DNA of 64,000 nucleotides from Collinsella tanakaei (GTDB lineage Bacteria; Actinomycetota; Coriobacteriia; Coriobacteriales; Coriobacteriaceae): NCBI RefSeq assembly GCF_021531055.1, contig NZ_JADYTL010000006.1, positions 62,001 to 126,000 of the forward strand, read 5' to 3'. Shown piece by piece: positions 40,572 to 50,156 of this stretch (position 1 is its first letter; each line of letters starts with the position of its first letter). The notes under the pieces were generated by a model. It saw only the letters and a program-made list of their open reading frames with translations, ran no database searches and was not told where the DNA came from. The position numbers and the translations under genes were made by a program.

Positions 40572-41249
40572 ATGGATATCCTCGACGTTCGAGACATCGC
40601 GTTCGGATACGGTCGCACCGATATCTGGAAGCAGGTGACGTTCTCACTCGCCGCGGGCGACGTGGCGCTGCTCGTCGGCCCCAACGGCGCGGGAAAGTCC
40701 ACGCTTCTGCGCTGTCTTGCCGGCTGGGAGCGGATTCGCGAGGGCGCTATCCTGCTCAACGGCGCCGCGCTCGAGAGCACCAAACCCGCCGAGCGCAGCT
40801 GCATGGCATTCGTCGCGGACGTCCCCGCGTTCTACGACGACCTCACCGCATACGAGCACGTCGAGTTGCTGGGACGGGCGAACGGCTGGGATGATGGGCG
40901 CTGGGACGAGGCGGACCGCCTGCTCGAGCGCTTCGGCATCGCGCGCTTTTGCGACCAGTATCCGCAGAGCTTCTCGCGGGGCATGCGCGAGAAGCTCGCC
41001 TGCACGCTCGCCTTGGCCATCCAGCCCGACCTCCTGATGCTCGACGAGCCCACCGGCCCGCTCGATCCCACCTCCGCACGCGTGCTCGAAGAGGAGCTCG
41101 CCCATGCCGCCGCCTCCGGATGCGCCGTCATCATGAGCTGCCACCACGCGCTCGAGACGCTCCAGTCCACCTGCATACTCATGCTCGAAGACGGAAGGCT
41201 GAAGCGTCTTGACGGCGCCGTCGACGATGCGTTTTGGAAATCCGTGTAG
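40572..41249 (+). CDS. ABC transporter ATP-binding protein
   Basis: A 225-residue ATPase with Walker A LLVGPNGAGKSTLL, an unusual signature SFSRGMREKL in place of LSGGQ, Walker B DLLMLDEPTGPLD and the switch SCHHALE. The altered signature SRGM is common in export-type ATPases of the CcmA/NatA group. The following membrane protein starts 9 bp after its stop and is the obvious partner. Confidence 0.9.
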   Translation: MDILDVRDIAFGYGRTDIWKQVTFSLAAGDVALLVGPNGAGKSTLLRCLAGWERIREGAILLNGAALESTKPAERSCMAFVADVPAFYDDLTAYEHVELLGRANGWDDGRWDEADRLLERFGIARFCDQYPQSFSRGMREKLACTLALAIQPDLLMLDEPTGPLDPTSARVLEEELAHAAASGCAVIMSCHHALETLQSTCILMLEDGRLKRLDGAVDDAFWKSV

Positions 41250-41258
41250 GTGACACTC

Positions 41259-42854
41259 ATGTTCGACGGGCTTTCCACCATGCTTTGGCTCAAGCGCAAG
41301 CACCTGCGCGCCGGGGCGAACTTCTGGCTGTGGGCGGCCGGTGCCGATCTTGATGACATGCGCGATATGAGCGAACGGATCTACCTGCTCTACGTTGTGG
41401 CCATCGTCTGCGGGTGCGCCGTCGCGTGCTGGCTGTGGATCGTGGGCCTCGTCACCGGATCCGCACGGGCAGACAGCCCCGAGATGGCAGCCGCCACCGC
41501 CGATATCGCGCCGCTCGTGGCGGGCGCCGCCCTCGTGCCCCCCATCTGCGCGGCGGCCCTGTGGTCGGTTCGTGCCGCCCGGCGTGCGCCCTGGGCCGCC
41601 TCCGCGCCCGACACCGCCTGGCTCGCGCAGACGCCCGTGGCGCTTGCCGGCTGGAATCTCGTCGAACTCGTACCGCGCATGGCCACGCGCGCCCTCGTGG
41701 GAGGCGCGGCGGGCTACCTTGTCGCGACCTTCGTCACAACGGCGCTCGGCATGCGATCCAGCCTCGCAACCTGCCTTCCCTACGCCGCGACCGCCGGTCT
41801 GATGACAGGTGCGGCCTATACCCTCGCCTGGATCGTCGGCGAGATCCGTCTGCGCATGGCGGGCAGACGGCACCTTGCCCTCGTCTGCATCGTCGCCGTG
41901 GTAGGCATCGCCTTTGTCGTCGCGGCGGTCGTACTCCTTCCCCGCCTCACCGGCCTCGCGTGCTCGCTGATCGCCGGCGAGCTCGGGGCATCCGCGCCCA
42001 TCGCCGCCGCAGCGGGCACGCTCCTGCTCGTCGCGGTGACCTTGTTCACCGCCCGGCAGCTGCCCTCCTGCGCGCTCACGTACGACGCCGGCGACGCCTC
42101 CGGCTATGCAGTGCGCCGCATGGCGGTTTACAACCCCAAGCTGTATCGCGCGCTCATCAAGAGCCGCCGCGCGGCGCGGCGTCGCCCCATCGGCCATATG
42201 CCGCGCACCCGGGGAACGGCGACGGTCCTCGCGCGTTCCGCCATCTCGCTCGTTCGCAGATACGACATGCTGCCGCAGCTGGTGGGAACGGGAATCTTCC
42301 TGGCACCGATGGGAGTCGCGCTGCTCTCCGGCTCCTTTGCCGAGATGAGCGCCGCGCTCGGCATGCTCGGAGGGGCGACGGGTGGGCGCATCCTCGGCGC
42401 CGCCTCATGGCTGCTGTTCGCGCTCTCCTGCAGCGAGCTTCCGCGCGCGATCGCCCGAACGTTCGTCGACGATATGGGCAACCGCTTCATGCGCGACCAT
42501 CTGCCGGTGTCGACGCCGGCGCTTCTCGCGCTGGACGCCCTTCCGTCACTCGCCGTTGCCGTCGCGGCATCGCTTCTCGCTTGCATCCCCCTCGCATGGG
42601 GTTCGGGTATCGCATCGGCGCTCGGCACGTTCTCGTCCGTATTGGCGCTCGATATCATCCTGGCGTTTTGCGGCGCGCTCGACGCGGCCGAGCGCACGCC
42701 GGGAAAGCTGCGTCTGCCCTGCGAAAGCGCGCTGGGATTGACCACCGTGACCGCGGCGCTCATCGCGGCCTGGATGCCACCCGGGCTCGTGCCGCTTGCG
42801 TTCTGGGCGACCGCGGCGATCGTGGGCATCGCGGTCGTGCGGGCACTTCGCTAG
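41259..42854 (+). CDS. Multi-pass membrane protein, likely ABC exporter permease
   Basis: A 531-residue protein with about 12 hydrophobic helices and no soluble domain beyond short loops. It has no motif I recognise, but its position directly after the ATPase gene points to the permease of an ABC-2-like exporter. ATG 41259 with AGGTGA 6 nt upstream is preferred over GTG 41250. The cargo is unknown. Confidence 0.7.
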   Translation: MFDGLSTMLWLKRKHLRAGANFWLWAAGADLDDMRDMSERIYLLYVVAIVCGCAVACWLWIVGLVTGSARADSPEMAAATADIAPLVAGAALVPPICAAALWSVRAARRAPWAASAPDTAWLAQTPVALAGWNLVELVPRMATRALVGGAAGYLVATFVTTALGMRSSLATCLPYAATAGLMTGAAYTLAWIVGEIRLRMAGRRHLALVCIVAVVGIAFVVAAVVLLPRLTGLACSLIAGELGASAPIAAAAGTLLLVAVTLFTARQLPSCALTYDAGDASGYAVRRMAVYNPKLYRALIKSRRAARRRPIGHMPRTRGTATVLARSAISLVRRYDMLPQLVGTGIFLAPMGVALLSGSFAEMSAALGMLGGATGGRILGAASWLLFALSCSELPRAIARTFVDDMGNRFMRDHLPVSTPALLALDALPSLAVAVAASLLACIPLAWGSGIASALGTFSSVLALDIILAFCGALDAAERTPGKLRLPCESALGLTTVTAALIAAWMPPGLVPLAFWATAAIVGIAVVRALR

Positions 42855-42923
42855 TCCTCGAACGTACGAGGACGTCACAGCAGGACTCCATCGGCGATAC
42901 CTGCCGCAACGCGCAATCCATCA

Positions 42924-43553
42924 TCACGCGCCGATACCATGGAACACCACATCGAGCACGCCGCGCGCGAACGCCTCGGGGTCGCCGGCGGCATCGACCG
43001 CCTCGCCGGCGTACTCCGAGATCGCGAAGGCGCCGATGATGGCGACGGCCACCAGATGGCTGTTGGCATCCGGTTTGACGAGCCCCTCGACCTTGGCCCG
43101 CTCGAGCTGCGCCTCGAGCACCGCGATGATGCGCTCCATATGCTCCTTGATGTGCGGCAGCACCTCGTGCTCCACATCCCAGATGCCATGGGCGAGGGCG
43201 AGCGTAAGGGCGCTTCCGGGACGGACCGCGTGGACGAGCGCGCCGACGAGCTCCAGGATCGAAGCGCGCGAGGAGGGGGCCTGAGCGACCGCGGCCTCCA
43301 CGTCGGCGACGAGCCCCTCCATCGCCCGGTCGAAGACCGCCTGCACGAGTGAGCCCTTATCGGCGAAATAGTAGTAGAGGGCGCCTTTGGACATCCCGCA
43401 CCGGTCGGACACCTCGCCGATCTGGAAACCCGTGCCGCCGCGCTCGACCATGAGCTGCGTCGCGGCGGCCATGATCTTCTCGCGCGTCGCGGCGGCCTTC
43501 GCCGTCTTGGCGCCCGCGCCGCCCTGTCCCATGTCGTCTGCCCGTCGAACCAT
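42924..43553 (-). CDS. TetR-family regulator
   Basis: A 209-residue repressor. The N-terminal helix-turn-helix is TREKIMAAATQLMVERGGTG then VSDRCGMSKGALYYYFADKG; the rest is the helical ligand domain. It is divergent from the YhgE/Pip pair and a perfect dyad lies between them, so it most likely represses those genes and itself. GAGAGGAAG precedes ATG 43553; an ATG at 43577 is less likely. Confidence 0.9.
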   Translation of the reverse strand: MVRRADDMGQGGAGAKTAKAAATREKIMAAATQLMVERGGTGFQIGEVSDRCGMSKGALYYYFADKGSLVQAVFDRAMEGLVADVEAAVAQAPSSRASILELVGALVHAVRPGSALTLALAHGIWDVEHEVLPHIKEHMERIIAVLEAQLERAKVEGLVKPDANSHLVAVAIIGAFAISEYAGEAVDAAGDPEAFARGVLDVVFHGIGA

Positions 43554-43601
43554 ACCGCTTCCTCTCAGTCCTCGCATCCATCTGAAAGTGTAGCATCGCT
43601 T

Positions 43602-43630
43602 AAGATTTTTGAATCTTTTTCAAAAATCTT
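43602..43630. promoter_or_regulatory. TetR operator upstream of the YhgE/Pip pair
   Basis: AAGATTTTTGAA (43602-43613) and TTCAAAAATCTT (43619-43630) are perfect 12-bp arms around TCTTT. The right arm overlaps a TTCAAA -35 (43619-43624) whose -10 is TATAAA (43642-43647) for the plus-strand genes. It lies 49 bp before the tetR start. Confidence 0.75.
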
Positions 43631-43707
43631 GGAACAACATGTATAAAGACCCCTCGCCACGGATACACATCCCAACGCTTTACCGTCGAACACACTATGG
43701 GGGCGCC

Positions 43708-46302
43708 GTGGGCACCGTCTTTCGCATATTCATCAGGGACCTCAAGCGCATCGTGCGCAATCCCGCCGCCATCGTCATCGCGCTCGGGGTGTGCATCATC
43801 CCCTCGCTCTACGCGTGGATCAACATCCTGGCCAACTGGAACCCCTATGAGAACACGGGTACCGTGCCGGTGGCGGTCGTCATCGAGGACGAGGGCACGA
43901 CCGTGCCCGAGCTGGGAGATGTCAACGCCGGCGAGATGATCCGCGCACGCCTCGAGGAGAACCACCAGCTCGATTGGACGTTTTCCTCCACCGAGGACGA
44001 CGCAGTATCCGAGGTCGAAGCGGGACGCGCCTACGCGGCGATCGTCATCCCCCGCGACTTCTCGGCGACCCTCGCCGGCGTGCTCGACGGCGAGCCCGAG
44101 GCGGCGCACATCGCCTATTACGTCAACGAGAAGGCGAACGCCATCGCGCCCAAGGTGACCGACACCGGCGCGACCACGCTCGAAACCCAGATCGAGAGCG
44201 AGTTCATGCGCGTGGTGGGCGACACGGTAGCCGATAAGCTCAAGGGGGCGGCGGGCACCGCGACCGATCGCGTCGACCAGGCGACACGGGATGCCGCGGG
44301 ACGCCTGCACGACACCGCGGCAGCACTCACCGCGCTGGCAGACGACCTGGACGGCTCCCAGCAGCGCATCGCCTCGGCACGCCGAACCGTCACGGACGCG
44401 CGCGGCGCCCTGGAGCAGATCGCGGACTCGACCTCCTCGCTCGCCGATTCGCTCGACCGCGCGCAGGGAGCGCTCGGCGATGCGCGCGCCGGCACCCAGA
44501 CGTTCGCTGGTGAGTTCGCGCGCGACATGGGGTCCGACGCCACGACCATCGCCGGCATCTCATCGACGGCCTCCTACGACATCGGCGAGCTTACCGGGGA
44601 CATCGGCTGGGCCCAGGGCAAGATCGACGCCGCCATCGCGCAGATCCGCGCCCTGAACGGCACGGTCCAAAACCTCAAGATCTCGCTCGAAGACGCCCGC
44701 ACGACCGTCGCGGACCTCGACGGCGATGGGCAGGGCGACCTGCAAGCCCAGGCGATCCAACAGCTCGATGCGGAGATCCAACTGCTCTCCGACCTGTCCG
44801 ACGAACAGCTGGCGCAGCTCGATCGTCTCCAAGGACTCTCTGACGACATCAAGGAGGCAGCCGACAGCATCCGCACCCTCTCGAGCTCGGTGAACGGAAG
44901 CATCCAAGACGGTGCGAACGCCCTGGGCGACCTGCAGGCACGGCTCTCCGACGTTATCGGGCCGCAGATCTCGTCCTCGCTCGACGCCTTCGCCGATGCC
45001 GGCGGGCGCCTGTCGGGTGCCCTGGGCTCGATCGCCCCGATCGCGGCGCAGGCCGAATCGTCCCTCGACCAGCTCGATGCCCTGCTTTCGCAGGCATCCG
45101 ACACCGTCGGGCAGACATCCTCCTCACTGCGGGATGCCGCGACGGACATCGATGGGCTCGCCGGCGACATCGATGCCCTCAGCGGTGCCGAGGCCCTCGC
45201 CTCCCTGCGCGACCTCGTCCATCTCGACCCCACCGAGGTCGGTTCGTTCATGAGCTCGCCGGCGACCTTGGTCACGCACGCGGTCTTTCCCGTGGACACC
45301 TATGGCGCGGGTGTGGCGCCGTTCTACACCAACCTGGCGCTGTGGGTCGGCGGCTTCGTGCTCGTCGCCATCTACAAGCTCGAAGTCGATTCGGAGGGTA
45401 TCGGGGCCATCGCGCCCTGGCAGGGGTTTCTCGGGCGCTGGCTGCTGCTCGCGACACTGGGACAGCTGCAGGCCGTCATCTGCTGCGTGGGCGTGATCGC
45501 GCTCGGCATCCAGTGCGTCGCACCCGCCGCCTACGTCTTCGCGGGTATGGTCGAGTCGCTCGTCTACGTCCTTTTCGTCTACGCGCTCGCCGTCGCGTTC
45601 AAGCACATCGGCAAGGCGCTCGGCGTCCTGCTCGTGGTGCTGCAGATCCCGGGCACCTCGGGAACCTACCCCATCGAGATGATGCCGGGGTTCTTCCGCG
45701 CCCTGCATCCTTGGCTGCCCTTCACCTACGGTATCGACGCCATGCGCGAGGCGGTCGCCGGCTTTTACGGGGACATCTACGCCCGCAGCTTGGCGACCCT
45801 ACTGCTGTTCGCGATACCGGCGCTGCTTATCGGCATCGGCGCGCGGCGGCATCTCGTGGGCATCAACACCCTGTTCGACCGGCGGCTCGCCGAGACCGAC
45901 CTCATGATCGCCGAACACGATGTCGCCGAGGACGCGCTCGCCGACGCCGGCGGCGAGCGTTTCGTGAGCGCCGGGGCGTGGGTCGCCGACCCGATACGGG
46001 CGGTGCGCTTCGAACGACGCTATCCGACGCTCATCGGTCGGGGGCTCGTCGCCTTGGCCGTGGTGCCCGCCGCCCTGCTGCTCGCCCTGCTCGCCATGCC
46101 CGCCAAGTTCGCCCTGCTCATCTGCTGGATCGCGTCGCTCGCGGCGACGTGCGCCTACCTTATCGTCGTCGAGTACCTGCACGAGCGCGCACGCGGCGTC
46201 CTTGCAGGACACACCGGGCGCCCGCGCCACCTGGCGACTCGCGACGACCACGCCGGCCCCTCCACAACCACCCCTCACGCATCCTCTCCGGAAAGGTCGT
46301 AG
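43708..46302 (+). CDS. YhgE/Pip domain membrane protein (first copy)
   Basis: An 864-residue protein of the YhgE/Pip family. It opens MGTVFRIFIRDLKRIVRNPA with one transmembrane helix ending IPSLYAWINILANWNPYENT. An extracellular region of about 480 residues, rich in Ala, Asp and Ser heptads, looks like long coiled coils. Five or more C-terminal helices follow in an ABC-2-like layout, and a further C-terminal part has two helices. Relatives include phage infection protein Pip and type VII secretion EsaA. GTG 43708 follows GGGGGCG and gives the family N-terminus; ATG 43639 is less likely. Confidence 0.85.
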   Translation: MGTVFRIFIRDLKRIVRNPAAIVIALGVCIIPSLYAWINILANWNPYENTGTVPVAVVIEDEGTTVPELGDVNAGEMIRARLEENHQLDWTFSSTEDDAVSEVEAGRAYAAIVIPRDFSATLAGVLDGEPEAAHIAYYVNEKANAIAPKVTDTGATTLETQIESEFMRVVGDTVADKLKGAAGTATDRVDQATRDAAGRLHDTAAALTALADDLDGSQQRIASARRTVTDARGALEQIADSTSSLADSLDRAQGALGDARAGTQTFAGEFARDMGSDATTIAGISSTASYDIGELTGDIGWAQGKIDAAIAQIRALNGTVQNLKISLEDARTTVADLDGDGQGDLQAQAIQQLDAEIQLLSDLSDEQLAQLDRLQGLSDDIKEAADSIRTLSSSVNGSIQDGANALGDLQARLSDVIGPQISSSLDAFADAGGRLSGALGSIAPIAAQAESSLDQLDALLSQASDTVGQTSSSLRDAATDIDGLAGDIDALSGAEALASLRDLVHLDPTEVGSFMSSPATLVTHAVFPVDTYGAGVAPFYTNLALWVGGFVLVAIYKLEVDSEGIGAIAPWQGFLGRWLLLATLGQLQAVICCVGVIALGIQCVAPAAYVFAGMVESLVYVLFVYALAVAFKHIGKALGVLLVVLQIPGTSGTYPIEMMPGFFRALHPWLPFTYGIDAMREAVAGFYGDIYARSLATLLLFAIPALLIGIGARRHLVGINTLFDRRLAETDLMIAEHDVAEDALADAGGERFVSAGAWVADPIRAVRFERRYPTLIGRGLVALAVVPAALLLALLAMPAKFALLICWIASLAATCAYLIVVEYLHERARGVLAGHTGRPRHLATRDDHAGPSTTTPHASSPERS

Positions 46303-46306
46303 CGCC

Positions 46307-48532
46307 ATGCGCCCTATCGTCTCGTTCATCCGTCGCGACGTGCGACACGCGCTTGCCAACGCCATCGGCATCGTGGTGATCGTCGGCATCGTCGCCGTAC
46401 CGTCCTTCTATGCATGGTTCAACATCGCGGGCAGCTGGGACCCGTACGGCGACACGAAGAACCTGCGCGTCGCCGTCGTCAACGAGGACGCCGGCTACAC
46501 CGGCGAGCTGATCCCCGTCACGCTCGACCTCGGCGAGCGCGTGGTCACGAATCTGATGAAGTCGGACTCCATCGGCTACACCCCCGCCACGCGAGAGGAC
46601 GCCCTCGAGGGGGTGCGCTCCGGGGAATACTATGCCGCCGTGGTGATTCCCGAGGACTTCTCCGCTTGCCTGCTCAGCGGTTTTTCGGAAGATCCCCGGC
46701 AAGCGCAGGTGGCCTTCTACCAGAACCAGAAGGCCAACGCCATCGCCGAGATCGTCACCGACAAGGCCTCCGCCGCCATCCAGCACGACATCGACGAAGG
46801 GTTCGCCCGCACGGCGACCGACGTGGGCGCCGGGGCCCTCGACGAGCTGTGCCGCCTGCTCGATGACGACAGAATCGCCTCGGTGGCGGCTCGCTTGGAT
46901 CTGGCACTGACGACGGCGACGGATACGCTCGACGACACCGCCCAGACGGCGCGGTCGTTTTCCGATGTGCTCGCATCGTCGCAAAACGTGATTACCGCGA
47001 GCTCGAACTCGCTCGACGCCGCCTGCGCGCCGATGCAGGACCTCACCGATGCCTGCACGCAAAGCGCCGACGGCCTGCGCGGCCTCGGGGACGCGCTCGA
47101 CGACGCCGTCGAGGCGACGGGCAGCGCCTTCGCACAGGGCAGCGCAGGCATGGACGATGTCGATGCAGCCATCGACCGCGCCTTCGACACCGCCGACGGT
47201 CAGGCCGGCAAGCTCTCCTCGGCGCTCGGCGAGGCCAAGGATGCGGTCGATCGACAGCTGGATTTCCTCCGGCAGCTCTCCGATGCCCTCGCCGGCAGCG
47301 ATACCCTCGTGAAGAGCTTCGAGGAACACGGGGCGACGCCGGAGCAGACCGCCCGCATCCACGAGGTGAGCTTGACGATCGAGGGCATCGGTGATCGTGT
47401 GGACCAAGCGATCGCCGAACTCGAGGACCTCTCACAGGCTCTCGGGAAGACCGCCGACGACATCGCACGGACCACGGCGGACGCCGGAGACGCCCGCGAC
47501 GAGCTGCACGCGATGGTCGCGGACGCCCGGGAGAGCCTTGCCGGCGCGAAGACGACCTACGACGCCTCGCTGCACGATACGCTCGACGAGCTTGCCGACA
47601 GCATCGATGAAGCGGTATCGGGCGTGGACACGACGATGCAAGGACTGGCCGACACCATGGCGTCGGTCTCCGACGGAGCCGGCACGGCGACCGAGGGGCT
47701 TGGCAGCGCCCGCTTATCGCTCGACGACGCCGCGCAGACGCTCGATGGCACCGCCGACGGGCTCCGGGACCTCCGGCAGCAGCTCGAGGATGCCCTCGCG
47801 GCAAACGACCTGGACCGCATCCGCACCATCCTCACCTCGAGCCCGGACGCGATCGCCTCGTTTATCGCGACACCGATCGAGATGGAGCGCCATGCCGTCT
47901 TCCCCGTCGACAACAACGGCTCCGCCATGACGCCGTTCTACACCACTCTGGCCATCTGGATCGGGGGCGTGGTGATCGCGGCGCTCGTCAAGGCGACGCC
48001 GAGCGAACGCGCGCTCACCCGGACGGGCTGCTCTCGAACGCAAGCCTATATCGGACGCCTCGCGCTGTTCTGCGCTCTCGGCGCCGCCCAGACACTGCTC
48101 ATCTGCGGCGGCGACCTGTGGTACCTGGGCGTCCAATGCGCCCATCCCGGCCTGTTCGTGCTCGCGGGGCTCCTCTCGTCGTTCGTGTTCGTGAACATCA
48201 TCTTCGCGCTCACCGCATCGTTCGGCGATGTGGGCAAAGCCGTGGCGGTCGTGCTCATGGTCGTGCAGGTGGCGGGCGCCGGCGGCACGTTCCCGCAGCA
48301 GATGTTGCCACCCTTCTTCCAAGCGATCTATCCCTGGCTGCCGTTCGTGCACGCCGAGGGCGCGCTGCGTGCCGCGATGTTCGGCCTGTACGGAGGCGAT
48401 TTTTTGATCGAGCTCGGCATGCTGGTGCTCTATCTGATTCCGGCTTGGCTGCTGGGCCTCGTGCTGCGACGCCCTGTGATCCGCGCCAACGAGCGCCTCG
48501 AGCACGCCCTCGAATCGACCCGCATCATGTAA
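46307..48532 (+). CDS. YhgE/Pip domain membrane protein (second copy)
   Basis: A 741-residue paralogue of the preceding gene, starting 4 bp after its stop. It opens MRPIVSFIRRDVRHALANAI, then VPSFYAWFNIAGSWDPYGDT. It has the same long polar heptad-rich extracellular region and a C-terminal block of helices with FPQQMLPPFFQAIYPWLPFV, the family signature. The two products probably form a heteromeric complex, as paired YhgE genes usually occur. GAAAGG precedes the ATG. Confidence 0.87.
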   Translation: MRPIVSFIRRDVRHALANAIGIVVIVGIVAVPSFYAWFNIAGSWDPYGDTKNLRVAVVNEDAGYTGELIPVTLDLGERVVTNLMKSDSIGYTPATREDALEGVRSGEYYAAVVIPEDFSACLLSGFSEDPRQAQVAFYQNQKANAIAEIVTDKASAAIQHDIDEGFARTATDVGAGALDELCRLLDDDRIASVAARLDLALTTATDTLDDTAQTARSFSDVLASSQNVITASSNSLDAACAPMQDLTDACTQSADGLRGLGDALDDAVEATGSAFAQGSAGMDDVDAAIDRAFDTADGQAGKLSSALGEAKDAVDRQLDFLRQLSDALAGSDTLVKSFEEHGATPEQTARIHEVSLTIEGIGDRVDQAIAELEDLSQALGKTADDIARTTADAGDARDELHAMVADARESLAGAKTTYDASLHDTLDELADSIDEAVSGVDTTMQGLADTMASVSDGAGTATEGLGSARLSLDDAAQTLDGTADGLRDLRQQLEDALAANDLDRIRTILTSSPDAIASFIATPIEMERHAVFPVDNNGSAMTPFYTTLAIWIGGVVIAALVKATPSERALTRTGCSRTQAYIGRLALFCALGAAQTLLICGGDLWYLGVQCAHPGLFVLAGLLSSFVFVNIIFALTASFGDVGKAVAVVLMVVQVAGAGGTFPQQMLPPFFQAIYPWLPFVHAEGALRAAMFGLYGGDFLIELGMLVLYLIPAWLLGLVLRRPVIRANERLEHALESTRIM

Positions 48533-48671
48533 GAGGACGCGACGCGCACCGCCTTCATCCTGCCACCGTCGAACGCGCCCCATGGTACCCGGCCCCGACG
48601 TGCCGAACGGGTTTGACCTGGCCACGTTTTGCCGGTAGCGTGGTAGCAGGAGACATTGCGCGGGAGGCGAC

Positions 48672-50123
48672 ATGGAGCGGACAAGGCACGGTAGCAACAC
48701 GGTATCCGATCGAGAGCCCGGCGCGCTCGCCATCCTCGGCCCCGGCTATCTCGTCGCCATCGCCTGCGGCGTGCTCATGCCCGTCATCGACTCGACCCTC
48801 GTCTCGGTGGGCATGGACACCCTCGTCGAGGCGTTCGGGTCGGACACCATCACCATGCAATGGGTGAGCACGTCCTACCTGCTCGCGCTGGCGGCTGTCG
48901 TACCCATCACGAGCTGGGCGCTCATACGTTGGAGCGGCAGGCGTCTGTGGCTCGGCTGCCTCGTGCTGTTCGTCATCTCGTCGGCCTGCTGCGCGGCGAG
49001 CACGACGGCGGCTGCGCTGATCGGCTTCCGCGCGGTCCAGGGCATCGCCGCGGGCATGATCCTCCCCCTCACGCAAACCCTGCCGGTCATGGAAGCACGG
49101 CGCGTCGGCGTGACCCGCACCGCCGGCATCGTCGCCACCATCTCGCTGCCGATCTCGCTCGGCCCGGTGCTCGGCCCCGCGGTCGGCGGCATCATCCTGA
49201 ACTCGCTGTCCTGGCACTGGCTCTTCCTGGTGAATATCCCGCTCGGCATCCTCGCCATCCTGCTCGCCCTGCGCTTCATACCGAAAAGCGCCGGCAGTAC
49301 CGAACAGACGGAGCAACTCGACCTCGCCGGCCTCGCCCTCATCGCGATCGGCCTCGTGCTCGTGTTGCTCGGCTTGGCGAATATCGCAAGCCAGCCCGCA
49401 AGCGTGCTGGTCGATGTCGCCCTCCCCATCGTCGCCGGTATGGTCTTGATCGCGATCTTCTGCCGGCATACGCTCCGCCGCACCGAAAGCCCGCTCGTGA
49501 ACATCCGTCTGCTCACGCTGCCCGCCTCACGCGCCGCGAGCATCGCGTCGTTCTTCTTCGGCGTGTGCCTCTACGCGGCGCAGTTCGTATTGCCGCTCTG
49601 GTGGCAGCAGATGCACGGCGCCACCGTCTTCGAGACAGGCGAGTACATGATGGCGCAGGGCATCGGCGTGCTTGTGAGCCGTATCTTCGTGCGGCATATC
49701 ATCGACCGCTTCGGCGACCGAGCGGTGTCGGTGACGGCGTTCGTACTGCTCGCCGCCACCACGCTGCCGTTCTGCGTCGCCCATGACGCGCCGACGGTCC
49801 CGCTCACCGCCCTGCTGTTCGTGCGCGGACTCGCCCAGGGAACGGTCAATATCCCCATCAACTCGGCCGTCTACGTCGGACTCTCCCCCGAGCAGGTGCC
49901 GCACGGCACCATCCTCGTGCGCACCATGCAGCAAGTCGGCTCCTCGTTCGGCACCGCGATCGTCGCCATGGCGCTGCAGTCGATCTCGCTTGCCACGGGT
50001 GGCTCCGGAGACCAAAGCACCCCGGAGGGCTTCGTCGGCGCCATCTGCGTGCTCGCGGGCGCCGCCGCCGTCGGCGCCATCGTCTCCTGCATGCTGCCCG
50101 AACGCGAGGACGAGGGCGCGTAG
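48672..50123 (+). CDS. MFS exporter of the DHA2 (EmrB/QacA) family
   Basis: A 483-residue proton-driven drug exporter with 12-14 helices. It has the family motifs PVIDSTLVSVGMDTL (helix 1), MQWVSTSYLLALAAVVPITS, GFRAVQGIAAGMILPLTQT and GPVLGPAVGGIILNSLSWHW. GGGAGG precedes the ATG; TTGACC (48613-48618), 17 nt and TAGCGT (48636-48641) may be its own promoter. It follows the TetR/YhgE unit, so it may share control, but a 139-bp gap separates them. Confidence 0.9.
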   Translation: MERTRHGSNTVSDREPGALAILGPGYLVAIACGVLMPVIDSTLVSVGMDTLVEAFGSDTITMQWVSTSYLLALAAVVPITSWALIRWSGRRLWLGCLVLFVISSACCAASTTAAALIGFRAVQGIAAGMILPLTQTLPVMEARRVGVTRTAGIVATISLPISLGPVLGPAVGGIILNSLSWHWLFLVNIPLGILAILLALRFIPKSAGSTEQTEQLDLAGLALIAIGLVLVLLGLANIASQPASVLVDVALPIVAGMVLIAIFCRHTLRRTESPLVNIRLLTLPASRAASIASFFFGVCLYAAQFVLPLWWQQMHGATVFETGEYMMAQGIGVLVSRIFVRHIIDRFGDRAVSVTAFVLLAATTLPFCVAHDAPTVPLTALLFVRGLAQGTVNIPINSAVYVGLSPEQVPHGTILVRTMQQVGSSFGTAIVAMALQSISLATGGSGDQSTPEGFVGAICVLAGAAAVGAIVSCMLPEREDEGA

Positions 50124-50156
50124 GCACCTGCAACGCCGGCGCACCGCAGGCAATCC

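Noticed and set aside
43609-43707. YhgE start at the TTG or ATG upstream (43609 or 43639)
   Set aside because: The TTG lies inside the operator and the ATG has no ribosome site; the GTG at 43708 gives the family N-terminus.
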